DNA of 64,000 nucleotides from Actinomycetes bacterium. Its GTDB lineage: Bacteria; Actinomycetota; Acidimicrobiia; IMCC26256; JANYLB01. The notes under the pieces were generated by a model. The model was not told the DNA's origin and ran no database searches. It saw only the letters and a list, made by a program, of their open reading frames with translations. The position numbers and the translations under genes are program-made. Location of the stretch: assembly GCA_025363815.1 (NCBI GenBank), contig JANYLB010000026.1:1-64000 (forward strand), in the 5' to 3' direction. Shown here piece after piece: positions 17,875 to 25,901 of this stretch (positions within the stretch are counted from its first letter, which is position 1; each line of letters starts with the position of its first letter).

Positions 17875-19497
17875 ATGTCGGACAACCTCACCTCTGCCGC
17901 CGCAGCTATCGCCGTCGCCGCCCAGATCGTCGATCAGACTGCTCGCGTCCTCTCGGAGCGCAGTCGCGACGGCGACCGGATATCGGTCGCCAAGCTCGAC
18001 GAGAACCAGGCCGTTGCCTACGACCTCGCTCACGCGGCCAGCGCCGTCGAGGGCTGCCGAGTGATGGTCGACTACGGGGCTCACGGCGAGCTCGAGGAAA
18101 CCCTCGCCCTCGCGTTCATCGCCGATGCCATCAGCGACCTCGGCTCTCGACTCCTCGGTCGGGACGCGGCCTGGGGTGTGGCCCCCGATGCGCTCGCGCC
18201 TGCACTCGAGTTCGTCGCGCGGTTCCGTGATCCGGAGTTCCTCGCAGGGCTCGCCGACCAGGTCGCGATCTCTGGGACAGGGCCGACCCATCTCGACGAC
18301 GAGTTCGACATGGTGCGCGACACCTTTCATCGCTTTGCCGAGGACAAGATCCGTCCTGTCGCGGAGCACATCCACCGGGAGAACGCCGACATCCCAGAGG
18401 AGATCATCACCGGCCTCGCACAGATCGGGGGGTTCGGACTCTCGGTTCCCGAGGAGTACGAGGGCTTCGCCGCGGGCGGCGAGTCCGACTACCTGGCCAT
18501 GGTCGTCGCGACCGAGGAACTGTCGTGGGGCTCGCTCGGCGCCGGTGGGGCGCTCATCACCCGCCCCGAGATCCTCACCAGGGCCATCGTGAGAGGTGGG
18601 ACCGAAGACCAGAAGCAACGCTGGCTCCCCGCGATCGCGAGCGGCGAGCGAATCGTCGGCGTTATGGTCACAGAGCCCGACTACGGCTCCGACGTCGCAG
18701 GGATCAAGTCCACCGCCACCCCCACCGAAGGCGGATACCTGCTGAACGGCGTCAAGACGTGGTGCACGTTCGCGGGTCGCGCCGACACCCTGATGGTGCT
18801 GGCCCGTACCGACGCCGACCGTTCGGTCGGTCACCGCGGCCTCTCGGTGCTCGTCGTCGACAAGCCTCCGGCACCGGGCCATCACTTCCAGTTCTCCGAC
18901 GGCCGGAGCGGCTCCATGGAGGGTCGGGCCATTGACACGATCGGCTACCGGGGCATGCACTCCTACGAGGTCGCTTTCGACAACTGGTTCGTCCCGGCCG
19001 ACAACCTGATCGGGCTCGAGAGTGGTCTGGGCAAGGGCTTCTATCTCCAGATGGAAGGCTTCGAGAACGGCCGGCTGCAAACCGCGGCGAGGGCCGTCGG
19101 GCTCATGCAGGCCGCTTTCGAGGCCGGTCTCCAATACGCGCACGACCGCAAGGTCTTCTCTAAACCCGTCTTCGACTACCAGCTGAGCAAGGTGAAGCTC
19201 GCCCGTATGGCCGCGCTCATCCAGGCCGGTCGTCAGTTCTCGTACTCGGTTGCCCGCCGCATGGCCAAGGGCGAGGGCGCGCTCGAGGCGAGCATGGTGA
19301 AGGCCTATGTGTGCCGCACCGCCGAGTGGGTCACGCGCGAAGCGATGCAGCTGCACGGCGGCATGGGCTACGCCGAAGAGTTCGCGGTGTCGCGGTATTT
19401 CGTCGACGCGCGCGTCCTGTCGATCTTCGAAGGAGCCGACGAGACGCTGTGCCTACGCGTCATCGCCCGTCGCCTCACCGAACAAGCTCTCGCGTAG
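17875..19497 (+). CDS. Long acyl-CoA dehydrogenase, (2S)-methylsuccinyl-CoA dehydrogenase-like
   Basis: 540 residues, about 150 longer than ordinary family members. The extra part is an Ala-rich helical N-terminal extension (about 1-135). The dehydrogenase core has VMVTEPDYGSDVAGI, VKTWCTFAGRADTL, GGMGYAEEFAVSRYFVDARV and FEGADETLCLR. The length and N-terminal extension match Mcd of the ethylmalonyl-CoA pathway, which oxidises methylsuccinyl-CoA to mesaconyl-CoA; a CoA-ester lyase of the malyl-CoA lyase type lies nearby at 20752-21693. The assignment is by architecture; ccr and ecm are not in the window. Confidence 0.72.
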   Translation: MSDNLTSAAAAIAVAAQIVDQTARVLSERSRDGDRISVAKLDENQAVAYDLAHAASAVEGCRVMVDYGAHGELEETLALAFIADAISDLGSRLLGRDAAWGVAPDALAPALEFVARFRDPEFLAGLADQVAISGTGPTHLDDEFDMVRDTFHRFAEDKIRPVAEHIHRENADIPEEIITGLAQIGGFGLSVPEEYEGFAAGGESDYLAMVVATEELSWGSLGAGGALITRPEILTRAIVRGGTEDQKQRWLPAIASGERIVGVMVTEPDYGSDVAGIKSTATPTEGGYLLNGVKTWCTFAGRADTLMVLARTDADRSVGHRGLSVLVVDKPPAPGHHFQFSDGRSGSMEGRAIDTIGYRGMHSYEVAFDNWFVPADNLIGLESGLGKGFYLQMEGFENGRLQTAARAVGLMQAAFEAGLQYAHDRKVFSKPVFDYQLSKVKLARMAALIQAGRQFSYSVARRMAKGEGALEASMVKAYVCRTAEWVTREAMQLHGGMGYAEEFAVSRYFVDARVLSIFEGADETLCLRVIARRLTEQALA

Positions 19498-19529
19498 TCG
19501 CCGCCCCGACGTTCCCGCGATGACCCGGG

Positions 19530-19841
19530 TCAGGCTACGTAGACCTCATGGGACTCCGTACGCAGCGCGTGCTGGTACATGCGACGTAGCGCACTCGCCT
19601 TCATCGGCGTTATCGAGTGGCCACAGCCCTCGCACCAGAGGCGAACCGTCCAGCGCCCCCGGAGGACGCCGAGGGGCTCCATCGCCAGGTGCTCAACGCC
19701 GCGGTCTCTCCGACGCACGAAGCGGAATCCGATCGGTGAGCGCGCGCCGCGAGCGACGAGCACCGCCGGGGCCGCCGTGTCGGGGGCTCCTTGCTCGCGG
19801 CACCAGCCGCATCTATAGGTCACGTCCATCGCACACTCCAC
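19530..19841 (-). CDS. Small zinc-ribbon-like protein
   Basis: 103 residues with two CxxC pairs: CGWC near residue 11 and CEGC near residue 70, about 55 apart, followed by a basic helix (ALRRMYQHALR). This is the layout of a single zinc ribbon, so a nucleic-acid or protein-binding role is possible. Two starts are possible (19841 or 19829). It is convergent with the acyl-CoA dehydrogenase gene and divergent from the DedA-like gene, with two dyads in the gap. No similar domain of known function is recognised. Confidence 0.5.
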   Translation of the reverse strand: MECAMDVTYRCGWCREQGAPDTAAPAVLVARGARSPIGFRFVRRRDRGVEHLAMEPLGVLRGRWTVRLWCEGCGHSITPMKASALRRMYQHALRTESHEVYVA

Positions 19842-19859
19842 CTCGGTACGACCGACACA

Positions 19860-19887
19860 CCGCGAATTACACCATTGTGATTCGCGG
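19860..19887. promoter_or_regulatory. 28-bp near-perfect dyad in a divergent gap
   Basis: The arms CCGCGAATTACA (19860-19871) and TGTGATTCGCGG (19876-19887) are inverted repeats with one mismatch around a 4-base centre (CCAT). The dyad lies between the zinc-ribbon gene (start 19841 or 19829) and the DedA-like gene (19942). It could be an operator for a dimeric regulator or a hairpin in a transcript. Confidence 0.55.
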
Positions 19888-19917
19888 GGCTGATATTACG
19901 GCTGGTACCCGCGGGAT

Positions 19918-19931
19918 TCGCGGATCCGCGA
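19918..19931. promoter_or_regulatory. 14-bp perfect palindrome just upstream of the DedA-like gene
   Basis: TCGCGGATCCGCGA is a perfect palindrome ending 10 bases before the ATG at 19942, where it would cover a ribosome-binding site or core promoter. It could act as an operator or as a translation-blocking hairpin. No Shine-Dalgarno sequence is visible between it and the start. Confidence 0.4.
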
Positions 19932-19941
19932 TGCTTTCCCC

Positions 19942-20613
19942 ATGGTGAGAGATGCGGAGCGGTCGGCGAGACGACGAAAGCTGGCGGTGCTCGTCGTGCC
20001 GATGATCGCGTTCGCGGTCGCGGCGAATCTCGCCACCGCCTTCGCCCCAACGCTCCTGGTGCGCGAACCGGTGTGGCTCATCACGCTCAGCTCACGGCTG
20101 CGCTGGCTGGTGCTCGTGTCCCCTCGGCTCGACCCATTCACCTTCTTCGGGATCCCGCTCCTGCGACTTCTCGCGGTCGCGGTCGTCTACTACGTGTTCG
20201 GCCGGCGCTACGGGAATCGGGCCGTGCAATGGCTGGAATCCAAGATCGGAGGAGGGTCGCAGCCGATCCTCTGGATCGAGCGCATGTTCCACCGAGCCCG
20301 TTACGTTGTGGTCTTCCTGCTTCCCGCCGGAGCCTTCGTGTCGTTGCTCGCCGGCGCCGACGACATGCCACCGAAGCGGTACTTCGCGACGACGACCCTC
20401 GGCCTCATCGCCCGACTCGTCGTGGTGCGGCTCGTGGCAGGCGCGTTCACCCACGCCATCCTTCAGGTCACCGACTGGGTCGCCGGCAACCAGATCTGGC
20501 TCACCGGCCTCTCGATGGCATCGGTCCTGGCGATCGCGCTCTGGAGCCGGCGCTCCGGACGCGGCGAGATCGAGTCGGTCGAGGAGATTGCCGAAGAGCT
20601 CGGCGAGGCCTGA
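19942..20613 (+). CDS. DedA/VTT-like membrane protein
   Basis: 223 residues with a basic N-terminus and about five membrane segments. The stretch YYVFGRRYGNRAVQWLESK followed by a FHRARYVVVFLLP-type segment and the helix pair around TTTLGLIARLVVVRLVAGAF recalls the SNARE-associated Golgi/DedA fold, thought to act in lipid or envelope transport. It is shorter and more divergent than typical DedA proteins. The C-terminus is acidic (IESVEEIAEELGEA) and cytoplasmic. Two dyads lie upstream. Confidence 0.6.
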   Translation: MVRDAERSARRRKLAVLVVPMIAFAVAANLATAFAPTLLVREPVWLITLSSRLRWLVLVSPRLDPFTFFGIPLLRLLAVAVVYYVFGRRYGNRAVQWLESKIGGGSQPILWIERMFHRARYVVVFLLPAGAFVSLLAGADDMPPKRYFATTTLGLIARLVVVRLVAGAFTHAILQVTDWVAGNQIWLTGLSMASVLAIALWSRRSGRGEIESVEEIAEELGEA

Positions 20614-20644
20614 ACCACTTTCGCCTCAACTTTCACGACACCAA

Positions 20645-20686
20645 AAGCCGACAACTCCTATACAGCCGTTTCGCGAGTCGGCTTCA
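20645..20686. terminator. Possible bidirectional hairpin between convergent genes
   Basis: The inverted repeat AAGCCGAC (20645-20652) / GTCGGCTT (20679-20686) encloses a 26-base loop in the gap between the DedA-like gene and the convergent CoA-ester lyase gene. The long loop makes it a weak candidate. Confidence 0.3.
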
Positions 20687-20751
20687 GCCTTCCAGTTCTC
20701 GCCGAGTGATTCTGTCCAACCCGGGCGTGACCCAGGCGGGAGTGCGCCCGA

Positions 20752-21693
20752 CTAGCTCGCGCTGCGGGTCATGCGGGCGCGCTCACCGCGGCTCACCAGC
20801 TTCACCGCGACCTTGCGGCTCGCCTCGTCGATCATCTCGTCGCCGAGCATGAGGGCACCTTTGCGGTCCCCTTCTGTAGTGGCCTTCTCGTAGGTGTCGA
20901 GGATGTCCCAGGCCTTGTCGAACTGCTCCTGGCCGGGGGAGAACAGCTCGTTGAGGATTTGTACCTGGTCAGGATGCAGGGCCCACTTGCCGTCGTATCC
21001 GAGGATCTCCGCACGTCGGGCGAACTCGCGGAAGCCGTCGGAGTCGCGCACCTTCACGTACGGCCCGTCGATCACCTGGAGACCGTTGGCACGACCAGCC
21101 ATGAGGATCTGCACGAATACATAGTGGAAATAGTCGCCCGGGTATTCGGGGATTTCGAGCCCACCGCGCATACCTGGCATCTCCATCGACGCCGACATGT
21201 CGACCGGACCGAGGATGATCGTCTCGAGCCGGCTACTCGCGGCGCAGATGTCGTTCACGTTGATGAGGCCGCGGGCCGTCTCGATCTGCGCCTCGATGCC
21301 GATGTGTCCGGCTGGGAGGCCGGCCTTCTGCTCGACCTGGGTCAGCAGAAGGTCCATGGCGACGACCTCGGCGGCCGTCTGGACCTTCGGGAGCATGATC
21401 TCCTCGAGCCGCTCACCGGCGTTGCCGACGACTTCGAGGATGTCGTACGCGGTCCACGGCGTGTCCCAAGCGTTCACCCGCACGCAGAGGACGGTCTCGC
21501 CCCAGTCCTGATCCCGGATGGCCTTGACGGCCTTCCCCCTGGCGGCTTCTTTCTCGAGCGGCGAGACGGAGTCTTCGAGGTCGATGAAGACCATGTCGGC
21601 GCCCAGGTTCGGGCCTTTGCTGAGCATCTTCTCGCTCGAGCCGGGAACCGACAGGCAGGAGCGACGGGGCAGGGTGCGACTGCGTTCAGACAT
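20752..21693 (-). CDS. HpcH/HpaI-family CoA-ester lyase (malyl-CoA / methylmalyl-CoA lyase-like)
   Basis: 313 residues, TIM-barrel lyase of the citrate lyase beta/malyl-CoA lyase group. Key segments: SCLSVPGSSEKML, metal and CoA region VFIDLEDSVSPLEKEAA, GIEAQIETARGLIN with the metal-binding Glu, and ILGPVDMSASM. Such enzymes cleave malyl-CoA to glyoxylate and acetyl-CoA, or methylmalyl-CoA to glyoxylate and propionyl-CoA. The length and the SPLEK segment fit Mcl1-type lyases of the ethylmalonyl-CoA pathway, and the long dehydrogenase at 17875 would fit upstream in that pathway. The malyl-type assignment is inferred. Confidence 0.8.
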   Translation of the reverse strand: MSERSRTLPRRSCLSVPGSSEKMLSKGPNLGADMVFIDLEDSVSPLEKEAARGKAVKAIRDQDWGETVLCVRVNAWDTPWTAYDILEVVGNAGERLEEIMLPKVQTAAEVVAMDLLLTQVEQKAGLPAGHIGIEAQIETARGLINVNDICAASSRLETIILGPVDMSASMEMPGMRGGLEIPEYPGDYFHYVFVQILMAGRANGLQVIDGPYVKVRDSDGFREFARRAEILGYDGKWALHPDQVQILNELFSPGQEQFDKAWDILDTYEKATTEGDRKGALMLGDEMIDEASRKVAVKLVSRGERARMTRSAS

Positions 21694-21753
21694 GCGTGGA
21701 GGCTACGACGGGGCCCCCCGATCCTCCAACCGGGCCGGCTCCATACGTGATCC

Positions 21754-22602
21754 ATGCCCGCCGATAGCCTTTCGCTCGTGGACCGATCTCGGTTTCGAAC
21801 CCTGCACCCGGTGGGCGACGGGGTGTTCGCCTGGTTGCAACCGGGAGGTGAGTCGGGCGTCTCCAACGCGGGAGTCGTAATAGATGACGACGGCCTCACG
21901 GTGATCGACACGATGATGGTCCGCTCGCAGTGGGAACCGTTCGGTGAAGCGATCGCGGGCCTGGATCTTCCGGTGAAGCGCGTGGTGCTGACCCACGCGC
22001 ACGTTGACCACGTCGGTGGAACCCAGCTGTTCCGCAACGCGATGATCCTCGGCTCTCCTGCCACCAGCGCGTTGCTCGATCAGCCGATGCCGCTCACGGC
22101 CTACAAGAACTTCATGCCCGCGTTCGACGTCGAGCTCGACGAGCTCCACGAGCTCGGGACGCGACCGATCTCCCATCTCGTCGACGATGCCGCGCAGCTC
22201 ACCGCTCGCATCGAGGTACTGCCCGCGACCGGCCACACCGCCGGCGATCTCATGGTGCTAGTGGCCGACGCCGACGTGCTGTTCGCCGGGGATCTGTGCT
22301 TCTTCGGGGTGACACCGCTCGCATTCCAGGGGGACCCGGAGATGTGGGCCGATACGCTTGAGGTGCTGGCCGATCTTGCCGAAACGATCGTTCCCGGCCA
22401 CGGCCCGATCGGCAGCCCCGACGACGCGCGCGCGCTGCAGGTGTACCTGCGGCATTGCGTCAAGGGTTCCGTGCCGCCGGGGCCATGGGACCACTGGCTC
22501 GAGCGCGACCGTGACGCGATCAACATCGAGAAGGCCGCGATGCTTCGCTGCGGTGACGAAGGAATGCCGCCGTCGATGCTGCGCGCGATCGGTCTCGGTT
22601 AG
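21754..22602 (+). CDS. Metallo-beta-lactamase-fold hydrolase
   Basis: 282 residues with the canonical zinc motif THAHVDHVGG, GHTAGDLMVL and FAGDLCFFG, and a late GHGPIGS His: the usual five ligands. This glyoxalase II-like arrangement hydrolyses thioesters or related bonds; the substrate cannot be read. It diverges from the CoA-ester lyase gene (60-bp gap) and overlaps the convergent PPOX gene by 4 bp at its 3' end, the two stop codons interlocking. Confidence 0.8.
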   Translation: MPADSLSLVDRSRFRTLHPVGDGVFAWLQPGGESGVSNAGVVIDDDGLTVIDTMMVRSQWEPFGEAIAGLDLPVKRVVLTHAHVDHVGGTQLFRNAMILGSPATSALLDQPMPLTAYKNFMPAFDVELDELHELGTRPISHLVDDAAQLTARIEVLPATGHTAGDLMVLVADADVLFAGDLCFFGVTPLAFQGDPEMWADTLEVLADLAETIVPGHGPIGSPDDARALQVYLRHCVKGSVPPGPWDHWLERDRDAINIEKAAMLRCGDEGMPPSMLRAIGLG

Positions 22603-23060
22603 TACGCGCCCGCCAGCTTGGAGTGGTCCCAAGTGACCACGGCATCGGCTTTTACGAGGAGCACCACCCGCTTGAGCGCCTGAGCCTGCACACCGGCGCG
22701 CACGAGCTCGTCTTCGGCACCGCCCCAATACTTCTCAAAGATCTGCAGTCCATAGGCGAGCACCTCGTCTGGGTCATCGATGATCTCGGCAGATCCGGCG
22801 ATCGACACACCGCGTAGGTCTTCGTACTCATTCCCGGTCGCGACGAGAACGGTGAGGCGCGGATCACGCTGGAGATTCACAACCTTCTGTGATTTGGCAT
22901 ACGTCCAGAACGCGACCTCTCCGTCGCGCACGACGAACCACATCGTCACGAGATGAGGCGTGCCATCGGCGTTTATGGAAGCGACCTGGAGATCGCGTCC
23001 GGCTTCGAGGAACACCTTGATCTCGGTGTCGGTCATCTTGATCTGATCGCGTCTGCTCAC
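22599..23060 (-). CDS. PPOX-fold (pyridoxamine phosphate oxidase-like) F420/FMN-binding protein
   Basis: 153 residues with the split-barrel pattern: LQVASINADGTPHLVTMWFVVRDGEVAF, then SQKVVNLQRDPRLTVLV and GVSIAGSAEIIDDPDEV, as in actinobacterial F420-dependent reductases of the FDOR-B/PPOX group. It probably binds F420 or a flavin. Typical length. It diverges from the thioredoxin-like gene at 23127, and its 3' end overlaps the convergent hydrolase gene by 4 bp. Confidence 0.8.
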   Translation of the reverse strand: MSRRDQIKMTDTEIKVFLEAGRDLQVASINADGTPHLVTMWFVVRDGEVAFWTYAKSQKVVNLQRDPRLTVLVATGNEYEDLRGVSIAGSAEIIDDPDEVLAYGLQIFEKYWGGAEDELVRAGVQAQALKRVVLLVKADAVVTWDHSKLAGAY

Positions 23061-23126
23061 TGCTACTCCGCTCCCGCTCGGCTAGGGACCGGAGACTACC
23101 GACCCCTCGCGCTAGCGTCGGTGCCG

Positions 23127-23615
23127 ATGGCAAAAAACCCCGATCCGATGCTCGAGCTGACAAGCCTGAAGGGCAGCACGCGCACTCTCGACGACTGGCT
23201 CACGATGTTCCACCTGTGCCTCGTCGTGCTGCCTGACCGGCCCGAGGCGGCACTGTGGCAGCCGGTGATCTCGGCCATCTTCAAGGTGCTGGGCGACGCC
23301 GACTGCCGGGTAGCGGTCTGCATCACCGCCAACTCGTCCGTGGCCCGCCGCATCCTCGGTGACGCCGCCGACGAGTACCTCGTGTTCCTCGATCCCGACC
23401 GGACGTTCGTCCACAGCCTGGGCCTCGAACACCTGCCCGCATTCGTCCACCTGCGTCAAGACACCACGCTCGCGGCTGTCGCGCAAGGCTGGGACGCCCC
23501 GGAATGGCAGAAGGTCGCAACGGGTATCTCCAAGGCGATGAAGTGGAGCGTTCCCCAGCTCTCTACCGCCGGCGGGCCCCCGACCAGCCCGGGCTGGGCC
23601 GTCACCCCGGTCTGA
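23127..23615 (+). CDS. Thioredoxin-fold protein without CxxC
   Basis: 162 residues; the ATG at 23127 (MAKNPDPMLELT) is preferred to an upstream in-frame start at 22953, which would overlap the divergent gene. Alternating strands and helices with VAVCITANSSVARRIL and a cis-Pro-like LPAFVHLRQD before the last strand and helix recall a thioredoxin/peroxiredoxin-like fold. The active-site CxxC is missing, so a binding role rather than disulfide chemistry is likely. Product unknown beyond the fold. Confidence 0.65.
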   Translation: MAKNPDPMLELTSLKGSTRTLDDWLTMFHLCLVVLPDRPEAALWQPVISAIFKVLGDADCRVAVCITANSSVARRILGDAADEYLVFLDPDRTFVHSLGLEHLPAFVHLRQDTTLAAVAQGWDAPEWQKVATGISKAMKWSVPQLSTAGGPPTSPGWAVTPV

Positions 23616-23669
23616 GCACCCTCCGTTGGCCGTGGCCGCGTTGGTCCTCACCACCGGTACCTGGTCGGA

Positions 23670-24671
23670 CTATGGGATGACCAACATCCCGAGCTCGGCT
23701 TCGAGCTGAGGACGGGCCTTCGCCCCTAGTGACTTGCGTTCCATCTGACCGTTCCGGAACAGCCCGATTAGCGGGATGCTCTGAACGTCGAACTGCTGCG
23801 CCAGCGCGGGCTCGTCGTCGATGTTGATCTTGACGACCTTGTAGCTGCCCTCGCGCATCGCCGCGATCTGCTCGACGATCGGCGAGACCTGGCGGCACGG
23901 GCCGCACCACGGGGCCCAGAAATCGACGATCACCGGGATCTCGCTCCGCAACACCTCGGCGTCGAACGACGCGGTTGTCACGGCCTTCACCAACGGCTCG
24001 GGCGGTGGTGCGGGGAGTGGTTCCGACGGCTTCTCTCCGGCCGAGAGCAAGAGCAACCAAGCGTGCGCGCTCTGCGCACTCTCGAGCGCCACCTGATGCG
24101 CCATCGGGTACTCCTCGTACACCGTTGGCACCTCGTGCTCCAACAACACACCGGCGAGGTCTCGCGACGCATCGACCGGGATGAGTGGGTCTTCGGTTCC
24201 GTGCTGCACCAGCGTCGGGAGGTCTCGAGCCGCTTCCCAGTCCACGTCGATGTGGTCGAGCGCGGAGAAGGGGCTCATCGCGAGCACGCCGGCCGGATGT
24301 CTCTTGTCGGAGCGCCTCATCGCGAGTGCAAGCGCGAGCCCGCCGCCCTGGGAGAACCCGGCGAAGATCGCCTCCTCGCGTGCCAGCTCGTGCTCGGCGC
24401 ACTGCTCGTCGACGAGGGCGTCGAGCGCGTCCATGGCCGCGGCGAACCCGTCGGTGTCGAAACCGCCCGGCGAGGTCAGGTCGAACCACGAGAATCCGGG
24501 TGTGCCTTCGACCGGCACCGGCCCCCGGGGCATGACCGTGCAGAAGCGACCCTCGGGGTCCAGGTACGGGAGCAACCCGCCGAGGTCTCGCTCGTCGGCG
24601 CCGTAGCCATGAACGAGCAGGAGCAGGCGACGCGCGCTGGGTGCGGTGATGACGTTGGTGATGAGTTCCAC
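23670..24671 (-). CDS. Fusion of a carboxylesterase (alpha/beta hydrolase) and a thioredoxin domain
   Basis: 333 residues. Residues about 1-212 are a phospholipase/carboxylesterase-type hydrolase: LLLVHGYGADERDLG, nucleophile Ser107 in GFSQGG, Asp161 in HGTEDPLIP and His192. After a Pro-rich linker (LPAPPPEP) comes a thioredoxin domain, about 230-333, with WCGPC (255-259), NIDDEPALAQ and cis-Pro in IPLIGLFRNG. All catalytic residues of both halves are present. The esterase may act on a protein or thiol ester under redox control; that is inference. Divergent from the LLM oxidoreductase gene. Confidence 0.88.
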   Translation of the reverse strand: MELITNVITAPSARRLLLLVHGYGADERDLGGLLPYLDPEGRFCTVMPRGPVPVEGTPGFSWFDLTSPGGFDTDGFAAAMDALDALVDEQCAEHELAREEAIFAGFSQGGGLALALAMRRSDKRHPAGVLAMSPFSALDHIDVDWEAARDLPTLVQHGTEDPLIPVDASRDLAGVLLEHEVPTVYEEYPMAHQVALESAQSAHAWLLLLSAGEKPSEPLPAPPPEPLVKAVTTASFDAEVLRSEIPVIVDFWAPWCGPCRQVSPIVEQIAAMREGSYKVVKINIDDEPALAQQFDVQSIPLIGLFRNGQMERKSLGAKARPQLEAELGMLVIP

Positions 24672-24762
24672 GGCCGCTCAGCCTACGGCCAGCTTCGGGA
24701 TGACGACGTAGCCGACCGGACCGTAGATTGAGCCGATGTCCGGCACCGACCTTGGAGGGCGC

Positions 24763-25803
24763 ATGCGGCTCGGGATCAACTTCGGGTACCAGGACTGGGG
24801 TCGGGGTGTCGGTGCCGCGGTGGCGATGGCGAAGGAGGCCGACTCGCTCGGGTTCCACTCGGCCTGGACCGCCGAGGCCTACGGGACCGACGCGATCACT
24901 CCCCTGACCTGGCTTATGGCGAACACCGAGCAGCTCAACTTCGGCCCCGCGATCATGCAGATGCCCGCGCGAACCCCGGCGATGACCGCGATGACCGCGG
25001 CCACGCTCGATCTCATGAGCGGCGGTCGGTTCCTTCTCGGCCTCGGACTCTCGGGCCCGCAGGTGGTGGAGGGTTGGCACGGCCAGCCCTACGGAAAACC
25101 CCTCGCGAAGACGCGCGAGTACGTCGACATCGTGCGCAAGATCTGGCGGCGGGAGGGGCCGTTGGAGCACCACGGCCCGCACTACGACATCCCGTACTCC
25201 GGCCCAGACGCGACCGGGCTCGGCAAGCCGCTCAAGATCATCGTCCACCCCCGCCGCGCCGACATCCCGATCTACCTCGCCGCGATCGGCCCGAAGAACG
25301 TTGAGCTTTGCGCGGAGATCGCCGACGGCTGGCTCCCGATCTTCTTCTCGCCGCATCGCCTACGCGAGACCTACGGCGCCGCGCTCGACGCCGGCTTCGC
25401 GAAGGCGGGCGACGGCAAAGATCTCACCGGCTTCGATGTCGCCCCGACGGTGACAGTAATCGTCGGCGACGACGTCGACGCGCTCCGCGACATGGTGAAG
25501 CCGATGGCCGCGCTCTACATCGGCGGTATGGGCGCTCGCGGCAAGAACTTCTACAACGACCTCGCGTGCCGCTACGGGTTCGAAGCCGCGGCCAAGGAGA
25601 TCCAGGATCTCTACCTCGACGGCAAGAAAGGTGAAGCCATCGCGGCTGTGCCCGACGAGCTCGTCGACGAGATCGCGCTGCTCGGCCCGCGTGAACGCAT
25701 CGCCGACCGCCTCGACGCGTGGCGCGATAGCGGCATCACCACGATGATCCTCGGCGCCGCCCAGCCCGAGGTTCTCCGCATCATGGCCGAGCTCGTCCTC
25801 TAG
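24763..25803 (+). CDS. LLM-class F420-dependent oxidoreductase
   Basis: 346 residues of the luciferase-like TIM-barrel family: [71 protein letters not shown] and the C-terminal [10 protein letters not shown]. In actinobacteria such proteins mostly use coenzyme F420H2; the substrate is unknown. ATG at 24763 is chosen because GGAGGG lies 3 bases upstream and members start MRLG; an in-frame ATG at 24736 lacks a ribosome-binding site. A large inverted repeat follows the stop. Confidence 0.87.
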   Translation: MRLGINFGYQDWGRGVGAAVAMAKEADSLGFHSAWTAEAYGTDAITPLTWLMANTEQLNFGPAIMQMPARTPAMTAMTAATLDLMSGGRFLLGLGLSGPQVVEGWHGQPYGKPLAKTREYVDIVRKIWRREGPLEHHGPHYDIPYSGPDATGLGKPLKIIVHPRRADIPIYLAAIGPKNVELCAEIADGWLPIFFSPHRLRETYGAALDAGFAKAGDGKDLTGFDVAPTVTVIVGDDVDALRDMVKPMAALYIGGMGARGKNFYNDLACRYGFEAAAKEIQDLYLDGKKGEAIAAVPDELVDEIALLGPRERIADRLDAWRDSGITTMILGAAQPEVLRIMAELVL

Positions 25804-25825
25804 CCACCCCCACCGGCACCCCAAA

Positions 25826-25880
25826 AACGCTTTTGCGTCAGAAACCCCGAAATAGTTGGGTTTTCTGACGCAAAAGCGTT
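25826..25880. terminator. Long inverted repeat between convergent genes (terminator or REP-like element)
   Basis: A perfect 19-bp inverted repeat: left arm 25826-25844, right arm 25862-25880, 17-base loop, with CCC/GGG pairing possible inside the loop and CACC/GGTG pairing outside. Each arm carries ACGC-TTTT-GCGT, itself able to fold. It fills the 98-bp gap between the LLM oxidoreductase and a convergent gene, so a bidirectional terminator is the simple reading. The A/T content and length are atypical for the region. Confidence 0.65.
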
Positions 25881-25901
25881 CGGGTGTGGTGGTGGATCGG
25901 C

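Noticed and set aside
19521-19532. Perfect palindrome TGACCCGGGTCA between convergent genes
   Set aside because: It contains the stop codon of the zinc-ribbon gene and is only 12 bp, so neither terminator nor operator use is convincing.
23602-25356. Minus-strand frame of 584 codons spanning two genes
   Set aside because: It runs antisense to the LLM gene and out of frame across the esterase-thioredoxin gene; its Arg/Pro-rich translation has no domain.
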